Of a stretch of DNA of 14,436 nt, positions 5,947 to 14,089 are shown in pieces. The translations under genes and the position numbers were made by a program. This stretch comes from XYC2-FULL-41-22 sp041666465 (GTDB lineage Bacteria > Patescibacteriota > Gracilibacteria > UBA1369 > UBA12470): the NCBI GenBank assembly GCA_041666465.1, contig JBAYGX010000031.1, positions 1-14,436 of the forward strand, given 5' to 3'. Every line of letters begins with the position of its first letter. The stretch's first letter is position 1. The notes beneath the pieces were generated by a model, which searched no databases, was not told the DNA's origin, and was given only the letters and a program-made list of their open reading frames with translations.

Positions 5947-6675
5947 ATGCCAAGAATTGTGAGGGTTGAGAGATCTGAATCTGATGGTGACGAAAAACCT
6001 CGTCGTCCTAGTCGCATTAGAATCATAGGTCGTCCCGTTTCCCCTGAATCTCGCGCAACAGCTGATCTTGTTTCTGGCACCAGAGCCGCAACCGGTAGAT
6101 CTGTAGGTGATCTTGATTTGTTATATGGTAAACCAGGCACGTTTAATGCTCCAATTCCACCTGGATTTGGAAGGACATTCGGTCCTTCGGAGAATTTAAA
6201 TGGGATAGCGGAACCATTACAAGCGGCTATTCGTCATACTATTGAAACTTTCAATAGTATTAGAACTGGCAAAGTAAACGATTCTTTGGAGAGGACCAGA
6301 GATTTTCCATCTACGCAAGCATTATGCGACGAGCTTTCAAATTTAGGTTCGACACTTCAACGGGTCGGTGGCAGATTTGCATTTGTCATTGGTGATGCGT
6401 CAAAGTACCAACCGGATAACACATATCTTTATGCTTATATAATAGAAGCGCCTACTACTGATGGAAATATTAGATATTTTTATCTACCTCCTTTTGATAG
6501 GGTCGCGGGGTCACGGGCCTTATTAAACGGCGAATATTTTGATGTACCTACCGGTATTGAGAATTTTGGCGGTATAAGCCGTTTCGGTTTAGCTAATCTT
6601 CCTGAAGTTTCGATAGACCAACAGTCAAGACCCTCCACCATCCACAAAGGCGCTATAAGGGTTATCCAGAAGTGA
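5947..6675 (+). CDS. Hypothetical 242-aa protein
   Basis: I do not recognise a family. The N-terminal 35 residues or so are basic and Ser/Arg/Pro-rich (RPSRIRIIGRP) and probably disordered. A Gly/Pro-rich stretch (PIPPGFGRTFGP, about 72-83) follows, then a predicted helical segment (about 88-135) and a beta-rich C-terminal half (about 140-242) with many Tyr/Phe residues. There is no signal peptide or membrane segment. The start is fixed by the strong promoter 15 nt upstream; no ribosome site is visible. The stop codon TGA is the first triplet of the inverted repeat at 6673. A clean long frame with a good promoter argues that it is a real gene; it may be lineage-specific. Confidence 0.8.
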   Translation: MPRIVRVERSESDGDEKPRRPSRIRIIGRPVSPESRATADLVSGTRAATGRSVGDLDLLYGKPGTFNAPIPPGFGRTFGPSENLNGIAEPLQAAIRHTIETFNSIRTGKVNDSLERTRDFPSTQALCDELSNLGSTLQRVGGRFAFVIGDASKYQPDNTYLYAYIIEAPTTDGNIRYFYLPPFDRVAGSRALLNGEYFDVPTGIENFGGISRFGLANLPEVSIDQQSRPSTIHKGAIRVIQK

Positions 6676-6735
6676 TTAGTCGGCCTTTCGGCTTTCCCAA
6701 GCCGTAAATTCCGATTTGACTAATCAACCTTTTTC
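6673..6735 (+). terminator. Inverted repeat with inner hairpin: terminator and/or operator
   Basis: TGATTAGTC (6673-6681) pairs perfectly with GACTAATCA (6718-6726), extended by two G-T pairs. Inside is CGGCTT-TCCC-AAGCCG (6689-6704). ACC and five T follow (6731-6735 by the right arm), making a plausible terminator for the preceding gene. The left arm includes that gene's stop codon, and the right arm overlaps the -35 box of the next gene, so it could also act as an operator. Confidence 0.55.
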
Positions 6736-6744
6736 TGATAAAAA
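6716..6744 (+). promoter_or_regulatory. Possible promoter of the HTH/coiled-coil gene
   Basis: TTGACT (6716-6721) and TAAAAA (6739-6744) are 17 nt apart. Transcription would begin near 6752, about 17 nt before ATG 6769. The -35 box overlaps the right arm of the inverted repeat. Confidence 0.5.
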
Positions 6745-6768
6745 TTGCTTACTCTAAATCGTTTACAA

Positions 6769-7374
6769 ATGGTTAATCAGCTAATCACGATAGGAGAAGC
6801 CGCCGATCTTGTTAACAAGTCTGCGCAAACAATAAGACGATTAATCAAAACCAATAAGATTAAATTTAAGAGGAAAAGAACTCCTCAAGGGTTTAATTAT
6901 GTCGTTGATAAGGCGAGTTTGCTTGAGTTTTTTCGATTACTCAAAGATTCTACTGAAGTTGTCGATGTGCCTACCCAAATGACTAGTCAACCTGGTGTCG
7001 TATATCCTTCGAGAACGATTATACAAAATACGCCTCCGGTTACAGAAGATCCAAAAGGTGACGAAGAAATTTACATACTTGAGTCTGAAGAAATGACTGT
7101 CGAAGAAAGCTTACCTACACAGAATGAACAGCCGGTTAATCAAGAGGCTCAGCAACAGCAGGAAATACCATCTCAACAACCCGTCTCTATCGCAACTACT
7201 CAACAAACTCCGGACTATACAAATATTGTTGAAAAGTTGCTTGAGCAACATCGCCAAGATAAGGATAAGCTTTATCAACTGCTTGAGGTTTTTCAGAATA
7301 GGATAGTCGGGCTGGAAGAACATATAAGGCTTTTACAAGCGCCAAAGAAGAAGTGGTGGCAGGTTTGGAAATGA
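6769..7374 (+). CDS. MerR-type HTH protein with coiled coil and Trp-rich C-terminus
   Basis: The 201-aa product starts with a winged-helix DNA-binding domain of MerR/excisionase type (about 6-57: ITIGEAADLV, QTIRRLI, then a basic wing RKRTPQGF and a YVVDKASL segment). A long acidic, Gln/Pro-rich linker follows (about 65-145), then a probable coiled coil (about 146-190), ending in the basic/aromatic tail KKKWWQVWK. No ligand-binding domain is present. This arrangement recalls RacA-like and phage/plasmid MerR-type proteins (such as those with DUF3967) that end in a WWxxW-type tail; this is from memory and not verified. It may tether or organise DNA, perhaps at the membrane, or be a repressor. 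I use ATG 6769; an in-frame TTG at 6745 adds eight residues but lies upstream of the predicted transcript start. No ribosome site is visible. Confidence 0.85.
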   Translation: MVNQLITIGEAADLVNKSAQTIRRLIKTNKIKFKRKRTPQGFNYVVDKASLLEFFRLLKDSTEVVDVPTQMTSQPGVVYPSRTIIQNTPPVTEDPKGDEEIYILESEEMTVEESLPTQNEQPVNQEAQQQQEIPSQQPVSIATTQQTPDYTNIVEKLLEQHRQDKDKLYQLLEVFQNRIVGLEEHIRLLQAPKKKWWQVWK

Positions 7375-7428
7375 ACTTTTCTCAATTGTTTCAAAACAAA
7401 TTTCGTTTTTTAGCCATGCGAGTTTGCG

Positions 7429-7457
7429 TTGAGTTGTTTTTTTAATAGTGGTAAAAA
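7429..7457 (+). promoter_or_regulatory. Possible gdhA promoter
   Basis: TTGAGT (7429-7434) and TAAAAA (7452-7457) are 17 nt apart, with a T-rich spacer. The predicted leader is about 29 nt. Both boxes match consensus at only four of six positions. Confidence 0.3.
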
Positions 7458-7493
7458 TATCTTCGTACGCCAAATTTTTAACATAAAAATCCC

Positions 7494-8738
7494 ATGTCTC
7501 TGTTCGAAAACACGCTTGCCCAAATCAAGCAGGCATCCGCAATCATGAAACTCGATCCGACTGTTGAGAAGATTCTTAGCAATCCACACAGAATTCTTGA
7601 GGTCACTTTTCCTGTAAAGATGGATAATGGGCAAATTGAAGTTTTCAAGGGTTTCCGTGTTCAACATAATAATGCCAGAGGTCCATATAAAGGAGGTATC
7701 CGCTTTCATCCACAGGTTGATATGGGAGAGGTTATGGCTCTTTCGACTTGGATGACTATCAAATGCGCAGTTGCAGATATTCCATTGGGAGGTGGAAAAG
7801 GTGGCGTAATTGTTGATCCGAAAAAATTGTCTGTATCTGAATTGGAAAGATTGAGCAGAGCTTATATCAGATCAATCAGTAGAATCGTTGGACCTGATGA
7901 AGATGTACCGGCTCCTGATGTTTATACAACTCCACAAATCATGGCTTGGATGGTTGATGAATATTCCAAAATCCAAGGCAGAAATGTTCTAGGCATGCTT
8001 ACGGGTAAGCCGCTCTGTGTTGGTGGATCGCTTGGACGAGGAGATGCGACAAGCCAAGGTGGAATTTATGTTCTTCAAGAAGTTTTAAAAGAAAAGGGTA
8101 TTGATCCTAAAAATGCGACTGTTGCAGTTCAGGGATTTGGAAACGCAGGCGGGAATTTAGCTCACATGTTAATTGATATGGGGTTCAAAGTTGTTGCCGT
8201 TTCGGATTCAAAAGGCGGTTTATATTCTGCTGACGGATTGGACACAAGAGCTACTGAAAAATGCAAAATCGAAAAAGGCTCTGTTGTAAATTGCGCGAGT
8301 GGGAATGCGAAAGCTATCACAAATGCCGATTTATTGGCTCTTCCCTGTGATGTTCTTTTCTTGTGCGCTATGGAGAATCAAGTTACTGCCGAGAATGCAG
8401 ATAAAGTTCAGGCAAAAATGGTTCTTGAATTGGCAAACGGACCTGTTACTCCTGAAGCTGATGCGATTTTGGCTAAAAAAGGAATTGCCGTCATACCGGA
8501 TATCTTGGCTAACTCAGGCGGAGTAACCGTAAGTTATTTCGAACTTGTACAGAACAAAGCTAACTTCTATTGGACAGCCGAAGAGGTTGACACAAGGTTA
8601 CGAAAGATTATGGTCGACGGATGGAAGAATGTTGCTGCAAATGCTGCAAAATACTCATGTACTTATAGACAGGCAGCGTTTATTACGGCGCTTAAGAGGT
8701 TGGAGGATGCGATTTTGGCGAGAGGGTTTGAAAATTAA
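7494..8738 (+). CDS. gdhA: Glutamate dehydrogenase (Glu/Leu/Phe/Val dehydrogenase family)
   Basis: The 414-aa enzyme reversibly deaminates glutamate to 2-oxoglutarate and ammonium using NAD(P). The N-terminal substrate domain shows the family segments GPYKGGIRFHP, IKCAVADIPLGGGKGG (with the expected substrate-binding Lys90 and catalytic Lys102) and PAPDVYT. The Rossmann domain has GFGNAG at 214-219 and SDSKGG after the second strand. The motif ANSGGVTVSYFE near the C-terminus is also typical. Length matches the roughly 415-residue hexameric GDH group. Asp in SDSKGG makes NAD or dual use likelier than strict NADP, but this is inference. ATG 7494 is preceded by no Shine-Dalgarno. It stands alone between an HTH gene and a surface peptidase; link to purine synthesis nearby is only through glutamate. 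Confidence 0.97.
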   Translation: MSLFENTLAQIKQASAIMKLDPTVEKILSNPHRILEVTFPVKMDNGQIEVFKGFRVQHNNARGPYKGGIRFHPQVDMGEVMALSTWMTIKCAVADIPLGGGKGGVIVDPKKLSVSELERLSRAYIRSISRIVGPDEDVPAPDVYTTPQIMAWMVDEYSKIQGRNVLGMLTGKPLCVGGSLGRGDATSQGGIYVLQEVLKEKGIDPKNATVAVQGFGNAGGNLAHMLIDMGFKVVAVSDSKGGLYSADGLDTRATEKCKIEKGSVVNCASGNAKAITNADLLALPCDVLFLCAMENQVTAENADKVQAKMVLELANGPVTPEADAILAKKGIAVIPDILANSGGVTVSYFELVQNKANFYWTAEEVDTRLRKIMVDGWKNVAANAAKYSCTYRQAAFITALKRLEDAILARGFEN

Positions 8739-8930
8739 TTTTATAGCTGTTTCGTAAACGGCTTCGCTTTCTGATTTTTTCGGGCTAGATATGTGTTTTG
8801 TTTCACAAAAACGCTTGTAATATTTTCCCCTAGCGGGGCTGGTACGCCCTCAAAAATCCGGAAACGCTGCAGATGTTTACTCAACAACTTAAAATTAATT
8901 CGTGTAAGAATCGTTCGAAGAAATATTTTA

Positions 8931-8965
8931 AAAGGCTCCCCTTGCATTTGCGGGAGCTTTTTTTT
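8931..8965 (+). terminator. Rho-independent terminator downstream of gdhA
   Basis: GCTCCC (8935-8940) pairs with GGGAGC (8952-8957) around an 11-nt loop, followed by eight T (8958-8965) and preceded by an A-run that can extend the stem. It lies 192 nt after the gdhA stop. The gap before it (8739-8930) has small palindromes, TTTTGT-TTC-ACAAAA (8796-8810) and CCCC-TAGC-GGGG (8827-8838), but no supportable gene. Confidence 0.8.
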
Positions 8966-8994
8966 AAGGTGTTTGCATATTTAATAAACTCTCT

Positions 8995-10176
8995 ATGACT
9001 TACGTCCTACGCCTTACGACCTTTCTCTTTGCTTCAACTTTGTTGCTAGTTCCTCTCTCACACGCCGCAACTTTTACCGACATCTACTCTTCCGACCCCT
9101 TAAACGAATCTCTAGATTATCTCATTAGTAATAACGTGGTCGAAGGATATGATGATTCGACTTTTCGCCCACTCAATCTTATAAATAGGGCCGAGTTTAC
9201 AAAAATGATAGTAGAAGGTGTGATTGGCGAAACGCCCGATGAGACGCTTTATCACGACTGCTTCCCTGATGTAACAAACGATTGGTACGCGAAATATGTT
9301 TGCTATGCAGAGGAGCAAGGATGGATTCAGGGATATACCGATGGATCTTTTAAGCCAGGCGACAATATTACGCGAGCGGAAGCGGTCAAGATTCTTGATG
9401 AGGCTTACGGATGGGAATTGTCCGGTGAAACATATTGGAGCGAATTCGGAGATAATGAAGAAGGTGACTGGTATTATGATTATCTTTTGAAGGCTGAAGA
9501 GAGAGGGCTTTTTGATAAATTAAGCTCATACATTTCACCGCATGAACTGATTTCCAGAAGACAAATGTCGGTTTTGCTTTATCGCGCGATGAAATATGAG
9601 GCGGGAGAGGAATTCGAGGTTTGGTCTGTCGATGACCGAGAGATGTCTTATGAAGACGTTTTGGCGACCGGAATTACCGCCGCTTATCCATCTTCTATGT
9701 CGATGACTACTTATTCGCAATCCGGATGGCCGTATGCGTGTTATGGATTTGCCGTTAAAAATCTGACAGCTTGGAAATACGGAGAGGTTATCGATATGAC
9801 GGATTTGGCGGATACAATTGGGTGGGATGGGTCTTTTATTTGGGATGATGCGCAATTCAGTTCTTTTGCGGAAAATTACGATATGGATCTTGTTATGACT
9901 TATTATGGGTCGGCGGAATTTTTATTGAAAAAATTGGCTGCCGGTGAACCGGTTGTTTTGTATATCCCTTATTATATAGGCGAAGACAATGTTGGGCATC
10001 AGGTCATGGCCTATTCGTTTGATGCGGATGGGGTTTGGACCGCTGATAGCTTGTATGGAGGCGCTCAAATTGAAATCGGATACGATCAGGTGTTCGTGGA
10101 TGGAGCCGTTTATACGACAAACATTACCGACTTAAGGAGAGTTAAAGACGGGGGGATGTATAAGATGGAGTGGTAG
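8995..10176 (+). CDS. Secreted SLH-domain protein with C-terminal C39-like cysteine peptidase
   Basis: The 393-aa precursor has a signal peptide (1-24, cleavage SHA-A) and an N-terminal SLH array: 25-75 (FTDI, VVEGYDDSTF, INRAEF), about 87-137 (FPDV, WIQGYTDGSFKP, ITRAEA) and a degenerate third copy to about 200. The C-terminal part fits the papain-like Peptidase_C39-like fold: Gln242 (possible oxyanion residue), Cys249 in YACYGFA followed by a helix ending WKYG, His335 in GHQVMAY and Asp351 in TADSLYG. This suggests a wall-anchored peptidase acting on peptides or cell-wall crosslinks; the substrate is unknown. It is not the ABC-transporter C39 type, as no transporter is attached. No Shine-Dalgarno is present; AT-rich TATTTAAT lies just upstream (8978-8985), so the mRNA leader may be very short. 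Confidence 0.9.
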   Translation: MTYVLRLTTFLFASTLLLVPLSHAATFTDIYSSDPLNESLDYLISNNVVEGYDDSTFRPLNLINRAEFTKMIVEGVIGETPDETLYHDCFPDVTNDWYAKYVCYAEEQGWIQGYTDGSFKPGDNITRAEAVKILDEAYGWELSGETYWSEFGDNEEGDWYYDYLLKAEERGLFDKLSSYISPHELISRRQMSVLLYRAMKYEAGEEFEVWSVDDREMSYEDVLATGITAAYPSSMSMTTYSQSGWPYACYGFAVKNLTAWKYGEVIDMTDLADTIGWDGSFIWDDAQFSSFAENYDMDLVMTYYGSAEFLLKKLAAGEPVVLYIPYYIGEDNVGHQVMAYSFDADGVWTADSLYGGAQIEIGYDQVFVDGAVYTTNITDLRRVKDGGMYKMEW

Positions 10177-10222
10177 CCGCGAAGCGGCCTCCCAAATTCC
10201 TGTTTTGATATTTTTATCAAAA
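10176..10222 (+). terminator. Two hairpins after the SLH-peptidase gene, weak terminator candidate
   Basis: GCCGC-GAA-GCGGC (10176-10188) begins at the last base of the stop codon. It is followed by the A/T hairpin TTTTGATA-TTTT-TATCAAAA (10203-10222). Neither has a good T-run, so termination is uncertain. Confidence 0.35.
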
Positions 10223-10268
10223 TTTGGTTTAATGGTTTTGCAGTAATTAAATTCTTAATTTTTCAAAT

Positions 10269-13181
10269 ATGCCGCATCGAATTGAAGTTGGCTCGCGCGT
10301 CGCAGATACGAGAGCTTTGGTTAGAAAAAAACATTTTCCTCAAATGAAGGATGTTTTTTTGGTTGATGTTTATACGATCGACAAGGAGTTTTCTGGCGAA
10401 AATCTTAAGAAGATCGGAAGCGCCCTTGCGAATCCTGTAACTCAATATTTTTCAGTCGACAAGGCGTGTAAGGTGCCTTCATTCGATTGGGCTGTAGAAA
10501 TAGGTTTTGCTCCGGGCGTAACCGATAATATCGGACACACGACAAAAGAGATTATTCAGGATTTATTGAAAGTAAAATTTAAGTATCAAGAGGCTGTCTA
10601 CACTTCTCAGGTGAGATTTATAAAAGGCAAACTAACTCGTGAACAGGCTCGTGCGATTGGTGAGTCACTTGCCAACCCTTTGATCCAAAGAATTTATGTA
10701 AAAAGTGCGGCTGAATACAAGATGGAAATAGTCGTACCGCGCGTTAAGTTGGCCCATGTTCCTTCTGTTGAGTTGGTGGATCTAGATGTTTCGGATGAAG
10801 AGTTGCAAAAAATCGGCAAGGCCGGAATCGCAAATGAAGATGGGACAAGAAGAGGTCCTTTGGCACTCGATCTTGATTCCATGAAAGTTATAAAAAATTA
10901 TTTCGATAAGGCGGGTCGCAAACCGACAGACATGGAGCTTGAATCGCTTGCTCAAACATGGTCGGAACATTGCAAGCATACGATTTTCGCGGCAAGTATG
11001 GATGAAATAAAAGATGGAATTTATCAATATTATATTAAGAGGGCAACAAATGAAGTTAGGAAAAAGAAGGGCAAGAAAGATTTTTGCGTTTCGGTTTTCA
11101 AAGACAATTCGGGTGGAATTATTTTTGACGACAAGTGGCTTGTAACAGATAAAGTTGAGACACATAATAGTCCTTCCGCTCTTGATCCTTTCGGCGGATC
11201 GATTACCGGTATCGTTGGTGTTAATAGAGACTCGATTGGTTTCGGGAAGGGTGCGAAGCCTATCGCGAACAGATACGGTTTCTGTTTCGCGGATCCGAAT
11301 GATGAAGATCCGATTTATAAAGGCGCGAACAATACCCAGAAGATGTTGTCGCCGAAAAGAATTATGAATGGCGTAATAGATGGTGTTAACTCCGGTGGAA
11401 ATTGCAGCGGTATTCCGACTCCTCAGGGTTTTATGTATTTTGATAAAAGATATAAAGGCAAACCGTTAGTATTCGTTGGAACTGTCGGTTTGATACCAAA
11501 AAGAGTTTGCGGCGGACCATCTTGGGAAAAAGAGGCTCAACCGGGAGATAAAATAGTTGTAATCGGCGGTCGAGTCGGACTTGATGGAATTCATGGCGCA
11601 ACATTTTCTTCGGAAGCTATGGACTCGGGAAGCCCTTCGACAGCCGTTCAAATCGGAGATCCTATCACTCAAAAGAAATTAAGCGACGCGATCGTAAAAG
11701 AGGCTCGCGATATGTGTTTATATACAAGTATTACAGACAACGGTGCCGGCGGACTATCTTGTTCAGTTGCGGAAATGGCTAAAGAGTGCGGAGGCTGTTT
11801 CGTGAATTTGGATGATGTCCCTCTTAAATATCCCGGACTTGATCCATGGCAGATTTGGATTAGCGAGTCTCAAGAAAGAATGACTCTTGCCGTTCCACCG
11901 AAACATCTCAAAGCGTTTGTTGATTTGATGGAGCGCCGTGGCGTCGAAACGACTATCATCGGAGACTTCAATGACTCCGGAAAATGCGAGGTTATTTATC
12001 ATGGCAAGAAAATAATGGATATCGATTTGGGATTCTTGCATGATGGATTGCCTGAAAAATCGCTGACGACAGTTTATACCAAGGTTAAGCACGCGGAACC
12101 TACGAAGAAAGCGCCTGCCGACTTGACGAAGGTTTTGCATGACATGATGGCTAGACAAAATACTGCAAGTTTCGATTTCGTTTCACATCAATTCGATCAT
12201 GTCGTTCAGGCTCAAACAATTGTTGGACCGTTGCATGGGAAAGGTCGAGTTAACGGAAGGGCAAGCGTCATCGCGCCTGTTCTTAGTTCCGAAAAAGGTG
12301 TTGTTTTATCACAAGGTCTTAATCCGAAATACAGCGATATCGACACTTATCACATGGCTGCCTCCGCTATTGATACTGCCATAAGAAACGCCGTTTCTGT
12401 TGGTGCTGATGTGGATAATTTGGCACTGCTCGACAATTTCTGTTGGTGCAGTTCGGATGATCGCGAGAGACTCGGACAGCTTAAAGAAGCTGCCAAGGCT
12501 TGTTACGAATACGGCACGGCTTACGAAACGCCTTTTGTTTCAGGAAAAGACAGTATGTTCAATGATTTCAAAGGTTATGATTCAAAAGGAAATAAAGTTT
12601 TGATTTCAGTTCCTCCAACTCTTCTTGTTTCATCTTTCGGGGTTGCTCCTGATTATAAAAAATGCGTGACTCTTGATGCGAAATTCGCAGGAGATCTCGT
12701 CTATATCGTTGGAGATACTGCTGATGAAACGGGCGGTAGTGAATATTTTGACTATCTTGGATTTATTGGAAATAAAATCCCTCATGTCGACTCCAAAAAA
12801 GCTGTGAAAATTTATCGAGCGATGCGCGAGGCTATGAAGAAAGATTTGGTTGCAAGTTGCGAGAGCGTTTCATTGGGTGGTCTTGGAGTTTCTTTAGCAA
12901 GAGTGGCTATCGCCGGACAATTAGGGCTAAACATTGATATGAAAATGAAGCAAAGCGCTGAGAGCGCTTTGTTCTCCGAGAGTCAGAGCAGATTCGTCGT
13001 TACAATTAATCCGAAAAAGAAGGCGGCGTTCGAGAAATCGTTCAAAGGATTGCCTGTCACTCTTGTCGGCAAGGTTAATAAGGATGATAAATTTTCGATT
13101 AAAATCAATGGGAAGCCGGTTGTAAAAACTGATGTAAAAACCTTGGATAAATTTTATCGCGTAACATTTAAAAATTATTAA
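10269..13181 (+). CDS. purL: Phosphoribosylformylglycinamidine synthase, PurL with fused PurS-like modules
   Basis: The 970-aa protein catalyses FGAR + ATP + ammonia to FGAM in purine synthesis; ammonia comes from PurQ. Residues 1-145 contain two PurS-like units, marked by LANPV at 53-57 and LANPL at 134-138 and by the PurS-type strand FAPGVTD at 80-86. The catalytic part has SEHCKH at 232-237, the ATP-site segment ETHNSPSALDPFGG from 297, and a second AIRS-like half after about 630 containing SGKDSM and a late SLGGLGVSLA. The canonical ETHNHP reads ETHNSP here (Ser301), probably a subfamily trait. There is no C-terminal glutaminase, unlike large E. coli PurL. It begins at ATG 10269 without a Shine-Dalgarno; a weak TTGGTT-N18-TAAATT (10224-10253) may be its promoter. 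Confidence 0.95.
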   Translation: MPHRIEVGSRVADTRALVRKKHFPQMKDVFLVDVYTIDKEFSGENLKKIGSALANPVTQYFSVDKACKVPSFDWAVEIGFAPGVTDNIGHTTKEIIQDLLKVKFKYQEAVYTSQVRFIKGKLTREQARAIGESLANPLIQRIYVKSAAEYKMEIVVPRVKLAHVPSVELVDLDVSDEELQKIGKAGIANEDGTRRGPLALDLDSMKVIKNYFDKAGRKPTDMELESLAQTWSEHCKHTIFAASMDEIKDGIYQYYIKRATNEVRKKKGKKDFCVSVFKDNSGGIIFDDKWLVTDKVETHNSPSALDPFGGSITGIVGVNRDSIGFGKGAKPIANRYGFCFADPNDEDPIYKGANNTQKMLSPKRIMNGVIDGVNSGGNCSGIPTPQGFMYFDKRYKGKPLVFVGTVGLIPKRVCGGPSWEKEAQPGDKIVVIGGRVGLDGIHGATFSSEAMDSGSPSTAVQIGDPITQKKLSDAIVKEARDMCLYTSITDNGAGGLSCSVAEMAKECGGCFVNLDDVPLKYPGLDPWQIWISESQERMTLAVPPKHLKAFVDLMERRGVETTIIGDFNDSGKCEVIYHGKKIMDIDLGFLHDGLPEKSLTTVYTKVKHAEPTKKAPADLTKVLHDMMARQNTASFDFVSHQFDHVVQAQTIVGPLHGKGRVNGRASVIAPVLSSEKGVVLSQGLNPKYSDIDTYHMAASAIDTAIRNAVSVGADVDNLALLDNFCWCSSDDRERLGQLKEAAKACYEYGTAYETPFVSGKDSMFNDFKGYDSKGNKVLISVPPTLLVSSFGVAPDYKKCVTLDAKFAGDLVYIVGDTADETGGSEYFDYLGFIGNKIPHVDSKKAVKIYRAMREAMKKDLVASCESVSLGGLGVSLARVAIAGQLGLNIDMKMKQSAESALFSESQSRFVVTINPKKKAAFEKSFKGLPVTLVGKVNKDDKFSIKINGKPVVKTDVKTLDKFYRVTFKNY

Positions 13182-13182
13182 T

Positions 13183-14019
13183 ATGAATAAATCGTCTAAT
13201 AATAAGCGCTCTTCCGGCCTGCCAAAAGTAATCGTAATGACAGGATACGGCATTAACTGCGAAGAAGAAACGAAGTTCGTATTCGAGAAAGCTGGAGCCA
13301 TCGCCGAAATCGTACATGTAAACGACCTAATTGATGGCCGCAAGAAACTGAAAGACTACCAAATCATGGCTTTCCCCGGTGGATTTTCTTATGCGGACGA
13401 CACAGGTAGCGGAAATGCTTATGCAAATAAAATGAGTAACAATGTCTGGGATCAGGTTTCCAAATTTGTGACACAAGATAAGCTTGTTATCGGCATTTGC
13501 AACGGATGTCAGATTATAGCGAATCTTGGTCTTGTCCCGGGTTTTGATGGCGAATACGGCGAGAGATTAATCGCTCTCAAACATAACACTTCCGCAAGAT
13601 ACGAATGCAGATGGGTCAATCTTAAATCTACTTCTGAAAAATGCGTTTGGACTAAAGGGATTGATGTATTGAGATGTCCGGTTTCTCACGGTGAAGGAAA
13701 TTTTTATATGGAAGATAAAGTTTTGAAAAAACTTAATAAAGGTGACCAAGTCGTTTTCAGATATGTTGACGATAAAGGCAAACCTGCCAATGGTAAGTTC
13801 CCAATAAATCCAAACGGTGCAGTTGAAGACATCGCCGCTGTTTGCGATCCGACTGGAAGAGTTTTGGCAATCATGCCACACTCGGAGAGAAATTGGAATT
13901 TCTACAATCAAGACAACTGGCCTCTTGTTAAAGAGCGTGCTGAACGCGATGGAATTGCGTTACCGAATGAAGGGCAAGGGATGAAGTTGTTTAGGAATGC
14001 GGTGGAATACTTCAACTAA
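13183..14019 (+). CDS. purQ: FGAM synthase glutaminase subunit PurQ
   Basis: The 278-aa class I glutamine amidotransferase hydrolyses glutamine and passes ammonia to PurL. The nucleophile Cys106 lies in GICNGCQ, and the His233 and Glu235 partners lie in MPHSER. The family start motif GYGINCEEET and oxyanion-region segment FPGGFSYADD are clear. It is longer than the roughly 220-230-residue Bacillus-type PurQ and resembles the glutaminase domain of large PurL (SHGEGNF, ERNW segments). It starts one base after the purL stop, so translational coupling is likely; no ribosome site is present. A polar Ser/Asn/Lys N-terminal extension of about 13 residues precedes the domain. Confidence 0.96.
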   Translation: MNKSSNNKRSSGLPKVIVMTGYGINCEEETKFVFEKAGAIAEIVHVNDLIDGRKKLKDYQIMAFPGGFSYADDTGSGNAYANKMSNNVWDQVSKFVTQDKLVIGICNGCQIIANLGLVPGFDGEYGERLIALKHNTSARYECRWVNLKSTSEKCVWTKGIDVLRCPVSHGEGNFYMEDKVLKKLNKGDQVVFRYVDDKGKPANGKFPINPNGAVEDIAAVCDPTGRVLAIMPHSERNWNFYNQDNWPLVKERAERDGIALPNEGQGMKLFRNAVEYFN

Positions 14020-14044
14020 CAATTAGTAACTCACAACTGACAAC

Positions 14045-14072
14045 TTGAAGAGTAATTAAGTTTTGCTAAAAT
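14045..14072 (+). promoter_or_regulatory. Possible purM promoter
   Basis: TTGAAG (14045-14050) and TAAAAT (14067-14072) are 16 nt apart, with TGC before the -10 as in the 5897 promoter. The predicted leader before ATG 14090 is only about 11 nt. Confidence 0.45.
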
Positions 14073-14089
14073 CCTAACTCCCTACTCCC

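Noticed and set aside
8793..8984. Plus-strand 63-codon frame between gdhA and the SLH-peptidase gene
   Set aside because: It runs through the gdhA terminator hairpin and T-run and has no promoter or family features.
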